DNA from: Woeseiaceae bacterium
GTDB taxonomy: Bacteria > Pseudomonadota > Gammaproteobacteria > Steroidobacterales > Woeseiaceae
DNA length: 64,000 nucleotides
Reading direction: 5' to 3'
NCBI GenBank assembly: GCA_028279985.1
Contig: JANQMR010000016.1
Span: 124,001 to 188,000, forward strand
Both the position numbers and the translations under genes were made by a program. Positions 9,454 to 22,862 of this stretch are shown here, piece after piece; the stretch's first letter is position 1, and every line of letters starts with the position of its first letter. Below the pieces are notes generated by a model. The model was not told the origin of the DNA and did not search any database. It worked only from the letters and a program-made list of their open reading frames with translations.

Positions 9454-9741
9454 GTGTCACTCGATGAAGATCAGATCCGGCATATCGCTATGCTGGCAAG
9501 GCTCCGGATTGCCGATGACGAGGTTGCCGACACCGTCGACAAATTGACCCGCATCGTGGAATTCGTCGACCGGTTGTCCCAGGCGGCGACCGGGGACGTC
9601 GTGCCGATGGCGCATCCGCTGAACGCGTCGCAGCGACTCAGGCCGGATCTCGTGACGGAGCCGGACCGGCGCGACGAGCTGCAGCAAAACGCGCCCGCCG
9701 TGTCGGACGGCCTTTACCTCGTGCCCAGAGTAATAGAATGA
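9454..9741 (+). CDS. gatC: Asp-tRNA(Asn)/Glu-tRNA(Gln) amidotransferase subunit C
   Basis: GatC is the small subunit that wraps around GatA in the GatCAB amidotransferase. The 95-residue protein starts at GTG 9454 and contains the family patterns IRHIAMLARLRI near the N-terminus, LTRIVEFVDRLSQ, and a PMAHPL core typical of GatC. It leads the gatC-gatA-gatB operon. Its last codons overlap an ATG at 9738 that opens a 13-codon mini-ORF before gatA. Confidence 0.95.
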   Translation: MSLDEDQIRHIAMLARLRIADDEVADTVDKLTRIVEFVDRLSQAATGDVVPMAHPLNASQRLRPDLVTEPDRRDELQQNAPAVSDGLYLVPRVIE

Positions 9742-9809
9742 CCGTGCGGCCGGACAGCATCACTGTCCCGTTTAGTTAAGGTACGTTTAGTAAAGTACTA
9801 GAATGACCG
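9729..9809 (+). repeat. Duplicated gatA start region at the gatC-gatA junction
   Basis: The bases around the gatC stop (AGTAATAGAATGACCG, 9729-9744) are repeated with one change just before and at the gatA start (AGTACTAGAATGACCG, ending at 9809). Between them, CGTTTAGTTAAGGTA and CGTTTAGTAAAGTA form a second direct repeat. The first ATG (9738) opens a frame of 13 codons ending at 9779. The pattern resembles the duplications before gatB, mreC and mreD. Confidence 0.6.
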
Positions 9810-11278
9810 ACGCCGGTTCCCCGCTACATACGCTGACGCTGACGCAGATCGCCGACGGCCTGTCACGCGGCGATTTCTCGTCCCGCGAAGTGACCCGGGC
9901 CTGTCTCGATCGTATCGCGGCGCACGATCCCGCGCTCAACGCCTTCATCACCGTCACCGCCGACGAAGCGCTGGCCGCTGCGGACGCCGCCGATGCGAAG
10001 CGCGCAGGCGGCGACACCGGCGTCATGCTTGGCTTGCCGATGGCGCACAAGGACATCTTTTGTACCCGCGGCGTCAAGACGAGCTGCGGGTCGAGGATGC
10101 TCGACGACTTCGTCGCGCCTTACGATGCAACCGTCGTCGAACGTCTCGCCGGCGCGGGTATCGTCATGCTGGGCAAGACCAACATGGACGAGTTTGCGAT
10201 GGGCTCGTCGAACGAGTCCAGCTTCTACGGGCCGGTCAGAAACCCCTGGGACCGCGAGCGTTCGCCGGGCGGCTCCTCCGGCGGTTCGTCGGCTGCCGTT
10301 GCCGCGCGACTGGTGCCGGCCGCCACCGGAACCGATACCGGCGGGTCGATTCGCCAGCCGGCCGCGTTGACCGGAACCGTCGGCCTCAAGCCGACCTATG
10401 GACGGGTGTCACGTTACGGCATGATTGCGTTCGCCTCGAGCCTCGATCAGGCCGGCGTGATTACGCGCAGCGTTGCCGATGCCGCCCTGCTGTTGGGGGT
10501 CATGGCGGGTTTCGACGAACGCGATTCGACGTCGATCGAGCAGCCCGTACCCGACTATGCCGCCGGCCTGGGCGAGTCCATCGACGGGCTCAAGGTCGGG
10601 ATCGTGCGCCAGCATTTCGACGCCGGCCTCGACGCCGGTTGCGCGGGCGCCGTGCGCGAGGCGCTGGCGGTACTGGAGTCCCGCGGCGCGACACTGACCG
10701 AAGTCGATCTCCCGAATCTCGATCTGTCGGTGCCGACGTATTATGTCGTCGCGCCGGCGGAATGCTCGTCCAACCTGTCGCGTTTCGACGGCGTGCGCTT
10801 CGGTCATCGGGCCGAGGATCCGGCCGACCTCTTCGACCTCTATTGCCGCTCGCGAGCCGAGGGTTTCGGCGCCGAGGTCAAACGCCGCATCATGACCGGG
10901 ACCTATGTCTTGTCCGCCGGCTATTACGACGCCTACTACCTGAAGGCGCAACAGGTCCGGCAGCTAATCAGCGACGACTTCCGGCAGGCGTTCGAACACG
11001 TCGACCTGATTGCGGGACCGACGTCACCGACGCCTGCGTTCAGGCTCGGCGACAAGACCGACGACCCGGTCACGATGTACCTGAACGACATCTACACGAT
11101 CGGCGCAAACCTCGCCGGACTGCCCGGCTTGTCGGTGCCCTGCGGCTTAGTCGACGGTCTGCCGGTGGGACTGCATCTCGTCGGCCCGCACTTTGCGGAA
11201 CAAAGCCTGCTTCGTTGCGGGCATCAGTACCAGCTCGAGACCGACTGGCACCGGCGCTGTCCCAATGACTATCGATGA
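9803..11278 (+). CDS. gatA: Asp-tRNA(Asn)/Glu-tRNA(Gln) amidotransferase subunit A
   Basis: GatA is the amidase subunit that releases ammonia from glutamine for transamidation of misacylated tRNA. In the 491-residue protein the Lys / cis-Ser / Ser catalytic triad is visible: K83 in [11 protein letters not shown]158 in SPGGSSGGS and S182 in [11 protein letters not shown]. The presence of GatCAB suggests that Asn-tRNA or Gln-tRNA is made indirectly; which one cannot be read here. It is followed by a chain of mini-ORFs that begins on its own stop codon. Confidence 0.97.
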   Translation: MTDAGSPLHTLTLTQIADGLSRGDFSSREVTRACLDRIAAHDPALNAFITVTADEALAAADAADAKRAGGDTGVMLGLPMAHKDIFCTRGVKTSCGSRMLDDFVAPYDATVVERLAGAGIVMLGKTNMDEFAMGSSNESSFYGPVRNPWDRERSPGGSSGGSSAAVAARLVPAATGTDTGGSIRQPAALTGTVGLKPTYGRVSRYGMIAFASSLDQAGVITRSVADAALLLGVMAGFDERDSTSIEQPVPDYAAGLGESIDGLKVGIVRQHFDAGLDAGCAGAVREALAVLESRGATLTEVDLPNLDLSVPTYYVVAPAECSSNLSRFDGVRFGHRAEDPADLFDLYCRSRAEGFGAEVKRRIMTGTYVLSAGYYDAYYLKAQQVRQLISDDFRQAFEHVDLIAGPTSPTPAFRLGDKTDDPVTMYLNDIYTIGANLAGLPGLSVPCGLVDGLPVGLHLVGPHFAEQSLLRCGHQYQLETDWHRRCPNDYR

Positions 11279-11335
11279 GGGATTGTCGATGAGGGACTGT
11301 CGGTGAAGGACTGTTTGGTGAGGAACTGTCGATGA
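11275..11335 (+). other. ATGA-linked relay of mini-ORFs between gatA and gatB
   Basis: Three imperfect copies of a 14-base unit (ATGAGGGAYTGTCG) bridge the genes. ATG 11275 overlaps the gatA TGA and opens MRDCR ending at 11292; ATG 11289 opens a second MRDCR-like frame ending at 11306; GTG 11303 opens a 10-codon frame ending TGA at 11335; gatB starts at ATG 11332. Every junction is a 4-base ATGA or GTGA overlap. Such overlaps are the classic setting for termination-reinitiation coupling. Confidence 0.6.
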
Positions 11336-12819
11336 GCGCCGCCTGGGAAGTCATCATCGGGCTCGAGATCCACGCCCAGCTCGCCACCGCGAGCAAGATC
11401 TTTTCGGGCGCATCCACGGCCTACGGGTCCGAGCCGAACACCCAGGCCTGCCTGATCGACCTCGGTTATCCCGGCGTATTGCCGGTGCTGAACCGGGAAG
11501 CAGTGCGCATGGCCTGCAAGTTCGGACTGGCCGTCAATGCCACGGTCGCCAGGCGTTCGGTGTTTGCGCGCAAGAACTACTTTTATCCCGACCTGCCCAA
11601 GGGTTACCAGATCAGCCAGTACGAGCTGCCTATCGTCGAACACGGCGAGCTTTTCATTACCGATGGCGGCGAAGCAAACGGGGAGCCCCGGCGTATCGGC
11701 ATCACCCGCGCGCACCTGGAGGAAGATGCCGGCAAGTCGATCCACTCCATCCACGAGGGCCTAGACCGTTTTTCGGGTATCGACCTCAACCGCGCCGGTA
11801 CGCCGCTGCTCGAGATCGTCTCCGAGCCCGATCTGCGTTCGGCAAGGGAAGCGGTCGCCTACATGCGCAAGATCCACAGCATCGTCCGTTATCTCGGCAT
11901 CTCGGACGGCAACATGCAGGAGGGCTCGTTTCGCTGTGACGCCAACGTGTCGGTGCGGCCGCGCGGCCAACGAGAGCTTGGCACCCGCACCGAGCTCAAG
12001 AACCTGAACTCGTTCCGTTTTGTCGAAAAGGCCATCAATTTCGAGATCGAACGGCAGATCGACGTGCTCGAGGACGGCGGCGACATCGTCCAGGAGACGC
12101 GGCTCTACGACTCGGACCGCAACCAGACGCGGCCGATGCGCAGCAAGGAAGAAGCCAACGACTATCGTTATTTCCCGGACCCCGATCTGTTGCCGGTGGT
12201 CATCGACGATGCTTATGTCGAAGCGGTCAGGGCGACCCTGCCCGAGCTGCCGGATGCCAAGCGTGAGCGTTTCGTCGCCGAGTACCGGCTGCGAAACGAG
12301 GATGCCGGCATTCTGACGATGAGTCTGGCGCTGGCCGATTACTTCGAAGCGGCCACGGCCGCTGCCGCGGCGAAACCCGGACTGGTCGCAAACTGGGTGA
12401 TCGGCGAGCTGTCCGCGGCGCTGAACCGCGACGGCATCGACATCGAGGCGAGCCGCGTCCCGCCGGCCGGACTTGCAGCGCTCGTGGACCGGATCGCCGA
12501 CAGCACGATCTCCGGCAAGATCGCCAAGGAGGTCTTCGACGCGATGTGGGCCGGCGAGGGTAGCGCCGATCAGATCATCGAGGCCAAAGGCCTGCGGCAA
12601 ATCACCGATGCGGCGGAGCTCGAGGGCGTCGTCGACGCGGTCATTGCGCAGAACCCGTCACAGGCCGCCGAGTATCGGGCCGGCAAGGACAAGTTGATCG
12701 GCTATTTCGTCGGTCAGGTCATGAAAGCCACCGGCGGCAAGGCCAATCCGGCGCAGGTCAACGCCTTGCTCAAAAACAAGCTCACAGGCGGCGAACTGTC
12801 GGATGGCGGCGGTTCATGA
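11332..12819 (+). CDS. gatB: Asp-tRNA(Asn)/Glu-tRNA(Gln) amidotransferase subunit B
   Basis: GatB is the kinase-transamidase subunit that activates the tRNA-bound Asp or Glu with ATP. The 495-residue protein starts [13 protein letters not shown] and contains [34 protein letters not shown] and the HLEEDAGKS motif, all signatures of the cradle domain. The C-terminal helical and YqeY-like domains (about 350-495) end [19 protein letters not shown], the tRNA-sensing tail. Full length. Confidence 0.97.
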   Translation: MSAAWEVIIGLEIHAQLATASKIFSGASTAYGSEPNTQACLIDLGYPGVLPVLNREAVRMACKFGLAVNATVARRSVFARKNYFYPDLPKGYQISQYELPIVEHGELFITDGGEANGEPRRIGITRAHLEEDAGKSIHSIHEGLDRFSGIDLNRAGTPLLEIVSEPDLRSAREAVAYMRKIHSIVRYLGISDGNMQEGSFRCDANVSVRPRGQRELGTRTELKNLNSFRFVEKAINFEIERQIDVLEDGGDIVQETRLYDSDRNQTRPMRSKEEANDYRYFPDPDLLPVVIDDAYVEAVRATLPELPDAKRERFVAEYRLRNEDAGILTMSLALADYFEAATAAAAAKPGLVANWVIGELSAALNRDGIDIEASRVPPAGLAALVDRIADSTISGKIAKEVFDAMWAGEGSADQIIEAKGLRQITDAAELEGVVDAVIAQNPSQAAEYRAGKDKLIGYFVGQVMKATGGKANPAQVNALLKNKLTGGELSDGGGS

Positions 12820-12921
12820 TCGCCGACCGGGTTTTGCCGTTCCTCTTTAGAGTTCGTCTTGGAATTCGGCGGCGCCGTGACCTTGAGCGATTCATTCCAA
12901 TAAGCCGGTTCTAAGCCGGTT

Positions 12922-12946
12922 CGGCGAGACCGCTCCCCGCCGTTTT
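12922..12946 (+). terminator. Weak hairpin with T-run after gatB
   Basis: CGGCG (12922-12926) pairs with CGCCG (12938-12942) across an 11-base loop and is followed by TTTTC. It could end the gatCAB transcript. The stem is only five base pairs, so the call is tentative. A direct repeat TAAGCCGGTTC lies just upstream. Confidence 0.35.
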
Positions 12947-13029
12947 CTCATCGCTGTTTTTTCATCGTTCGTAGATGTGACGTGGCATGGCACCCGCGAT
13001 CCGCGACGTGTTAGACTATTCGGTCTTAA

Positions 13030-13049
13030 ATATAAATAATTATTTATAT
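13030..13049. promoter_or_regulatory. 20-bp perfect palindrome at the ArsR-methyltransferase start
   Basis: ATATAAATAATTATTTATAT is a perfect dyad four bases before the ATG at 13054, in an otherwise GC-rich region. ArsR-family regulators bind such AT-rich dyads over their own promoters and ribosome binding sites. The natural reading is the operator of the downstream regulator, which would control itself and the metF-metH genes. Confidence 0.75.
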
Positions 13050-13053
13050 ATTT

Positions 13054-13995
13054 ATGGAAACCCGCTCCGGGCAACTCATATCGCGCCTAAAAGCGCTCGC
13101 CGATCCGATACGCTTGCGGCTCGTCGCGCTGTGCGCGCAGGGTGAGTGCAGCGTCTCCGAGCTGACTCGGGTTTTGAGTCTCAGCCAGCCTCGAGCCTCG
13201 CAACACCTGCGGCAACTCTGTGATGCCGGCCTGCTGGAGCGATTCCGCGACGGCCATTTCGTGTATTACCGGGTTGCGACGGGCGGTGAGAACGCGGCCG
13301 GACGCCGCCGGCTGTTGTCACTGATGCCCGACGACGAGCCCCAGTTCGCGCGCGATGCCCGGAAACTCCGGGCGCACCGGCGGACCGAGGACGTCGATCC
13401 GGCGGGCCGGGAGGACGACCGCTTGCTGCATCGCGCGCTGCTGGAGTTGAGCGTCGCAACACCGCTCGGCGATCTGCTGGATATCGGCAGCGGACGGGGG
13501 CAAGTGCTCAAGCTGCTTGCCTCGCGGGCCCGAACGGCGGTGGGCGTGGATACCGATGCCGGCGCCCGGCGGCTTGCCCGCGCCGAGCTGCTGATGGCCG
13601 GTCTGCCGAATTGCAGCTTGCGGCAGGGCGACATGCATGCGCTGCCGTTCGACGACGGCCGCTTCGACACCGTCGTGCTCGATGACGTGCTGGTCGACGC
13701 AAGACGGCCGACCGAGGCGATCGGGGAAGCCGCACGCTGTTTGCGGAAGGGAGGGCGGCTCGTCATTTTGACGACGGTCGCGATGGAAGGGGCGGACGAG
13801 CTTGCGGACCGGCTCGCACGCTGGTGTCGGGATGCCGGTCTAAGACTCGCGCCGCCCAGATCGATACCGGTCGAATCGCCGCACTGGCTGCTCGCGATTG
13901 CGACGCTGTCAGAAGCCGCTCCATCGGGACTTGCCCTGTCGGAACCTGCCCTGTCGGAACCTGCCCAGGCGAAACCGTCCGGGGTTGCCGCCTGA
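13054..13995 (+). CDS. ArsR-family HTH regulator fused to a SAM methyltransferase domain
   Basis: Residues of about 5-85 form an ArsR winged helix (LADPIRLRLVALCAQGECSV, then SQPRASQHLRQLCDAGLL). No metal-binding cysteine pair of the ArsR CxC type is obvious. Residues of about 140-270 form a class I methyltransferase fold with LLDIGSGRGQVLKLL as motif I and VVLDDVLVDA later. Proteins of this architecture are commonly found beside methionine-cycle genes, and ArsR-type SAH-responsive regulators (SahR) of the SAM cycle are known; the domain may serve as the SAM/SAH sensor. The C-terminus has an ALSEPALSEPAQ repeat. It leads metF and metH and has a palindromic operator at its start. Confidence 0.85.
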   Translation: METRSGQLISRLKALADPIRLRLVALCAQGECSVSELTRVLSLSQPRASQHLRQLCDAGLLERFRDGHFVYYRVATGGENAAGRRRLLSLMPDDEPQFARDARKLRAHRRTEDVDPAGREDDRLLHRALLELSVATPLGDLLDIGSGRGQVLKLLASRARTAVGVDTDAGARRLARAELLMAGLPNCSLRQGDMHALPFDDGRFDTVVLDDVLVDARRPTEAIGEAARCLRKGGRLVILTTVAMEGADELADRLARWCRDAGLRLAPPRSIPVESPHWLLAIATLSEAAPSGLALSEPALSEPAQAKPSGVAA

Positions 13996-14886
<891 letters not shown>

Positions 14887-14970
14887 GCGGGCGGTCGCCT
14901 GAAATCCATCTACCGACGACTTACCGACAACAACGATCGACCGAGATCGACTGAGATCAACCGACAAGCA

Positions 14971-18669
<3,699 letters not shown>

Positions 18670-18683
18670 GGCGCGATTGTTTG

Positions 18684-18711
18684 TCGCCGGCGCCCCGCCG
18701 TCAGCCGGCGA
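18684..18711. terminator. Hairpin between convergent metH and ppiB
   Basis: TCGCCGGC (18684-18691) pairs perfectly with GCCGGCGA (18704-18711) across a 12-base loop. The ppiB stop codon (18703-18701) lies in the loop. It sits between two convergent genes and could serve both strands. No clear T-run follows, so its termination strength is uncertain. Confidence 0.45.
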
Positions 18712-19186
18712 TCGAAACCTCGAGTATCGTCACGGTCTCGACCGGCACGTCCTGATGGCCGGCGCGGTTACCGGTCTCGACGCCTGCGATGGCGTCGACC
18801 ACGTCCATGCCGTCCGTGACCTCGCCGAAGACGGCGTAGCCGAAATCGCGGCCGCCGTGATCCAGGAAGTCGTTGTCGCTGAGATTGATGAAGAACTGCG
18901 AGGTTGCGCTGTTGATGTCCATCGTGCGGGCCATGGCCAGCGTGCCGCGGCGGTTGCTCTCGCCGTTGTCGGCCTCGTTTTTGATCGGATCGCGGGTGGG
19001 TTTCTGCCGCAGGCTCTCGTCCATGCCGCCGCCCTGGATCATGAAACCCGGGATGACGCGGTGAAAAATCGTATCGGCAAAAAAGCCGTCCTCGATGTAG
19101 CGGCGGAAGTTCTCGCAGCTAATCGGCGCCTTGTCCTCGAACAGCGTGACTTCGATGTCGCCGTGGTTGGTCTTGATCGTGATCAT
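18701..19186 (-). CDS. ppiB: Cyclophilin-type peptidyl-prolyl isomerase
   Basis: This is a 161-residue cytoplasmic cyclophilin. The start chosen is the ATG at 19186 ([21 protein letters not shown]), which aligns with PpiB-type proteins of about 164 residues. A longer frame upstream is open but of low complexity. Catalytic and binding segments are present: [14 protein letters not shown] with the active-site Arg, [20 protein letters not shown], and [18 protein letters not shown]. No signal peptide follows this start. Confidence 0.94.
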   Translation of the reverse strand: MITIKTNHGDIEVTLFEDKAPISCENFRRYIEDGFFADTIFHRVIPGFMIQGGGMDESLRQKPTRDPIKNEADNGESNRRGTLAMARTMDINSATSQFFINLSDNDFLDHGGRDFGYAVFGEVTDGMDVVDAIAGVETGNRAGHQDVPVETVTILEVSIAG

Positions 19187-19391
19187 GGTGGTCCGCCGCC
19201 TTGCAAAGGCCGCGTTTGTAACACAGATTCGGGGCAGCGCCAAAAAGCCGCCGGCCGGCGCTTGCCGCGCCGCCGTCGTCTCGGTGTCCGGCATCGAATC
19301 GGCCGTCGAATCGGCCGTCGGATAGGCTATTGAATCCACCATCGGATGCGACGCTCCGGCAGCGCCGATCCGGGACCGCTTCGAGGGGCGA

Positions 19392-20234
19392 TCAGGGTCT
19401 CCGCGCGCTCGTCACCCGAGGCAATCCGGCGAGATCCCGGCGGCATTCGACGTCGATCCAGGATCGGGCGGCAAGCAAATCGGCGACGGCCACCGCCTGG
19501 CCGGCGCCGTGTTCGAGCAACATCTTGCCGCCGCCCGCGAGCAGCGTCGGACAGTCGCGGGCAAGCACCCGGATGGCGTCCAGGCCGTCGACACCGGCAA
19601 TGAGCGCGGCTTCGGGTTCCGCGCTCAGCGATGCCAGTGCCGGGTCCCCGGCGGCAACATACGGCGGGTTCGACACGATCAGGTCGAAAACCCGTCCGGT
19701 CACGGGTTCCGTCCAGTCTCCGGCTAGGAATTCCACATTGGCGATCGCGTGCTCCCGGGCATTGATTCTTGCGATGTCGAGCGCCGCGGCGCTCGAATCG
19801 GTCGCAGTGACCCGGCAGCGCGGCCGGTCGCGGGCGATGGCCAATGCGATCGCGCCGCTGCCGGTGCCGAGATCGAGCACGCGCAGCCCGGCCCGGCGAG
19901 GAATCTCCCGCAGGGCGAGCTCCACGAGTAGCTCGGTCTCCGGGCGGGGGATCAAGGTCGCCGGGGACACATGGAGGTCCAGCGACCAGAACTCGCGGGT
20001 TCCGGTGATGTAGGCCATCGGCTCGCCGGCGAGGCGCCTTTCGAGCAGCCGCTCCAGCCGTTCGCGGGATGCCCGGTCTAGCGCTTCCTCGGGATGCGCG
20101 AACAAATAGCTGCGCGGTACGTCGATCGTGCGCGCGAGCAACAGCTCGGCGTCCAGCCGGGCCGAGTCGCTGATCGAGGCCAGCCGTCCCGCGGCGTCGG
20201 CAACGATCTTCCCGATTCTAGAATCTTCGAACAT
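19392..20234 (-). CDS. prmC: Release factor glutamine methyltransferase PrmC
   Basis: PrmC methylates the GGQ glutamine of RF1 and RF2. The 280-residue protein has the helical N-terminal domain, [16 protein letters not shown] as the SAM loop and [12 protein letters not shown] as the catalytic NPPY motif near 188. In many gammaproteobacteria prmC directly follows prfA; here a plus-strand transsulfuration pair of 2.6 kb lies between them. The start diverges from the cystathionine beta-synthase gene with a 79-base spacer. Confidence 0.95.
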   Translation of the reverse strand: MFEDSRIGKIVADAAGRLASISDSARLDAELLLARTIDVPRSYLFAHPEEALDRASRERLERLLERRLAGEPMAYITGTREFWSLDLHVSPATLIPRPETELLVELALREIPRRAGLRVLDLGTGSGAIALAIARDRPRCRVTATDSSAAALDIARINAREHAIANVEFLAGDWTEPVTGRVFDLIVSNPPYVAAGDPALASLSAEPEAALIAGVDGLDAIRVLARDCPTLLAGGGKMLLEHGAGQAVAVADLLAARSWIDVECRRDLAGLPRVTSARRP

Positions 20235-20313
20235 GACCGTATTTGAAGGGCTGGTGGGCTTCGGCAGGCATCGCGTAAACTGCGAAGCACTTGCACCTGC
20301 AACTGTAGGCCCG

Positions 20314-21690
20314 ATGAACGTCTATTCCAACATCCTCGATATGGTCGGCCGGACGCCGCTGCTCGAGGTCACCCGCCTGGACACGGGTCCATGCCGGCTG
20401 TTCCTGAAGCTCGAGCTGCTGAATCCCGGCGGTTCCATCAAGGACCGGATCGGCATCTCGATGATCGCCGAGGCCGAGCGGCGCGGCGACATCCGGCCCG
20501 GTGACACGCTGGTCGAGGCCACGGCGGGCAACACCGGCCTGGGTCTGGCGCTCGTCGCCGCGCAGAAGGGTTATCGGCTGATCCTGGTACTGCCGGACAA
20601 GATGAGCCAGGAGAAGATCTTCAACCTGCGCGCAATGGGCGCCGAGGTCGTTCTGACCCGCTCGGATGTCGGCCTGGGTCATCCCGAGTACTACCAGGAC
20701 CTGGGACGGGCCATCGCCGAGGAGCGCGGCGCCTACTTCATCAACCAGTTCGGCAATCCGGACAATCCGCTGGCGCACGAGCAGACCACCGGCCCGGAAA
20801 TCGTCGAGCAGATGGGGGGAGACGTCGATGCGATCGTGCTCGGCGTCGGTTCCAGCGGCACGGTCTCGGGACTCAGCAAACATCTTTCGGAACATGCGCC
20901 GGACGTCGAGCTGGTGCTGGCCGACCCGGTGGGCTCGGTACTCGCCGACTACATTAACGACGGCGAGCTCGGCGAGGGCGGCAGTTGGCTGGTAGAGGGT
21001 ATCGGTGAGGATTTCATACCCTCGATCGCCGACTTCAGCAAAGTGACGAAGGCGTATTCGATCAGCGACGCGGAGTCTTTTGCCGCCGCGCGCGAGCTTC
21101 TGAAGACCGAGGGCCTGTTGGCCGGTTCCTCGTCCGGCACCTTGCTGGCGGCTGCCTTACGGTACTGCCGCGAGCAGGCCGAGCCGAAACGCGTCGTGAC
21201 TTTCGCCTGCGACACCGGCAACAAGTACCTGTCGAAGCTCTACAACGACTTCTGGATGGCTGACCAGGGTTTCATCCAGCGTGAGCAGCACGGCGACCTG
21301 CGCGACCTGATCGGCCGGCCGCACGGCGAGCGTGCGACGATCACGGTCGGGCCGACCGACGTATTGACCACCGCGCACAACCGGCTGCGCAACGCCGGCT
21401 TTTCGCAGTTGCCGGTCATGGACGAGGGCAGGCTGGTCGGCGTCGTCACCGAGGATGCGATCATCCAGTACGTGTTCGGCAAGCCGGAACTGATGAACTC
21501 GCCGGTGGAATCGGCCATGGAGTCGGCTTTCATCCAGTTGGACAAGGAGACCAGCGTGAACAACCTGGTTGCGATGTTACACGTGCAGCCGTATGCGGCG
21601 ATCATGGACGACGAGAGCTTTCTGGGCCTGATTACCCGCTCCGACGTGCTGAACTACCTGCGCCGGCAAATCCAGGATACGGCGGCGTGA
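20314..21690 (+). CDS. Cystathionine beta-synthase with C-terminal CBS pair
   Basis: The enzyme condenses serine with homocysteine to cystathionine. The start is taken at ATG 20314 (MNVYSNILDMVGRTPLLE), giving 458 residues. The PLP-binding lysine is K43 in NPGGSIKDRIG, TAGNTGLGLALVAA binds the substrate carboxylate, and VGSSGTVSGLSK binds the PLP phosphate. Two CBS motifs occupy about 335-455 (VLTTAHNRLRNAGFSQLPVM; LGLITRSDVLNYL). No heme-binding N-terminal extension is seen. The stop overlaps the next gene by GTGA. Confidence 0.93.
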   Translation: MNVYSNILDMVGRTPLLEVTRLDTGPCRLFLKLELLNPGGSIKDRIGISMIAEAERRGDIRPGDTLVEATAGNTGLGLALVAAQKGYRLILVLPDKMSQEKIFNLRAMGAEVVLTRSDVGLGHPEYYQDLGRAIAEERGAYFINQFGNPDNPLAHEQTTGPEIVEQMGGDVDAIVLGVGSSGTVSGLSKHLSEHAPDVELVLADPVGSVLADYINDGELGEGGSWLVEGIGEDFIPSIADFSKVTKAYSISDAESFAAARELLKTEGLLAGSSSGTLLAAALRYCREQAEPKRVVTFACDTGNKYLSKLYNDFWMADQGFIQREQHGDLRDLIGRPHGERATITVGPTDVLTTAHNRLRNAGFSQLPVMDEGRLVGVVTEDAIIQYVFGKPELMNSPVESAMESAFIQLDKETSVNNLVAMLHVQPYAAIMDDESFLGLITRSDVLNYLRRQIQDTAA

Positions 21691-22847
21691 CCGGGGCCGA
21701 AGACAAGCGCGGATTTGCAACGCGTGTCATCCACGCCGGGCAGGCGCCCGATCCGGCGACCGGGGCGATCATGCCGCCGATTTACGCCACGTCCACCTAC
21801 GTCCAGCAGAGTCCCGGCGTACACCAGGGTTACGAGTACTCACGTACCCACAATCCGACCCGGCAGGCTTACGAGCGTTGTATCGCGGATCTCGAATCCG
21901 GCTCGCAGGGTTTCGCCTTCGCCTCGGGCATGGCGGCGATTGCTACGGCGCTGGAACTGGTCGACGCCGGCAGTCACGTCGTCGCGATGGACGACCTGTA
22001 CGGCGGCACCCGCCGTTTGTTCGACGGCGTACGCCGCCGCAGCGCCGGGCTCGATTTCAGTTTCGTGGACATGACCGACCCGGCCGCGGTCACCGGCGCG
22101 TTGCGCGACGACACGGCGATGATCTGGATCGAGAGCCCGACCAATCCCTTGTTGAAAATCGTCGATTTCGAGGCGATTGCCGACATGAGCGCCGGCCGCG
22201 GTCTGTTGCTGGTCGCCGACAACACCTTCGCGTCACCTTATCTGCAGCGGCCGCTGGAACTCGGTTGCGACATCGTCCTGCACTCGGCGACCAAATTCAT
22301 CAACGGACATTCGGACATGGTCGGCGGCCTGGTCGTGACCGACGACGACGCGCTGGCCGAAAAACTCGCGTACCTGCAAAACTCGATCGGCGCGGTCGCC
22401 GGGCCCTTCGACAGTTTTTTGGGATTGCGGGGAATCAAGACCCTGGAAGTGCGCATGCAGCGGCATTGCGACAATGCGGCTAGGATTGCAGCCTGGCTCG
22501 AGCGACATCCTCGCGTGGACCGCGTGTTGTATCCGGGACTCGCGAGCCATCCGCAGCACGAGCTGGCAAAACGCCAGATGCGAAGCTTCGGCGGTATCGT
22601 GACCTTCTTCATCGAGGGCGGGCTTGCCGAAGCACGAAGCTTCCTCGAGCGTTGCCGGGTGTTCGCCTTGGCCGAAAGCCTGGGCGGCGTCGAAAGCCTG
22701 GTCGATCATCCGGCGATCATGACCCACGCATCGGTACCGGAGGATCTTCGCCGGGAGCTCGGGATCGACGATCGCCTGATCCGGCTGTCGGTTGGCATAG
22801 AAGACGCCGACGACCTGATTGCCGATCTCGAGCAGGCGTTGTCGTAG
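21687..22847 (+). CDS. Cystathionine gamma-lyase / gamma-synthase family enzyme
   Basis: This 386-residue PLP enzyme of the Cys/Met metabolism family has YEYSRTHNPTRQAYERC for phosphate binding, IWIESPTNPLLK, and the PLP lysine in LHSATKFINGHSDMVGG near residue 201. Sequence alone does not separate lyase from synthase. The tight pairing with cystathionine beta-synthase (GTGA overlap) favours gamma-lyase, so that the two turn homocysteine into cysteine by reverse transsulfuration. This would drain the pool made upstream of metH. Confidence 0.9.
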   Translation: MTGAEDKRGFATRVIHAGQAPDPATGAIMPPIYATSTYVQQSPGVHQGYEYSRTHNPTRQAYERCIADLESGSQGFAFASGMAAIATALELVDAGSHVVAMDDLYGGTRRLFDGVRRRSAGLDFSFVDMTDPAAVTGALRDDTAMIWIESPTNPLLKIVDFEAIADMSAGRGLLLVADNTFASPYLQRPLELGCDIVLHSATKFINGHSDMVGGLVVTDDDALAEKLAYLQNSIGAVAGPFDSFLGLRGIKTLEVRMQRHCDNAARIAAWLERHPRVDRVLYPGLASHPQHELAKRQMRSFGGIVTFFIEGGLAEARSFLERCRVFALAESLGGVESLVDHPAIMTHASVPEDLRRELGIDDRLIRLSVGIEDADDLIADLEQALS

Positions 22848-22862
22848 GCACTGCTCCTACGA
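22842..22862. terminator. Hairpin across two convergent stop codons
   Basis: TCGTAGG (22842-22848) pairs with CCTACGA (22856-22862) over a 7-base loop. The TAG of the gamma-lyase gene and the TAG of prfA are each inside a stem arm. It may be a compact bidirectional terminator; there is no T-run. Confidence 0.4.

Noticed and set aside
18701..19342. ppiB with a 52-residue N-terminal extension from the ATG at 19342
   Set aside because: The extension is low complexity, partly built of GACGGCCGATTC repeats, and homologous cyclophilins start at the position of ATG 19186.
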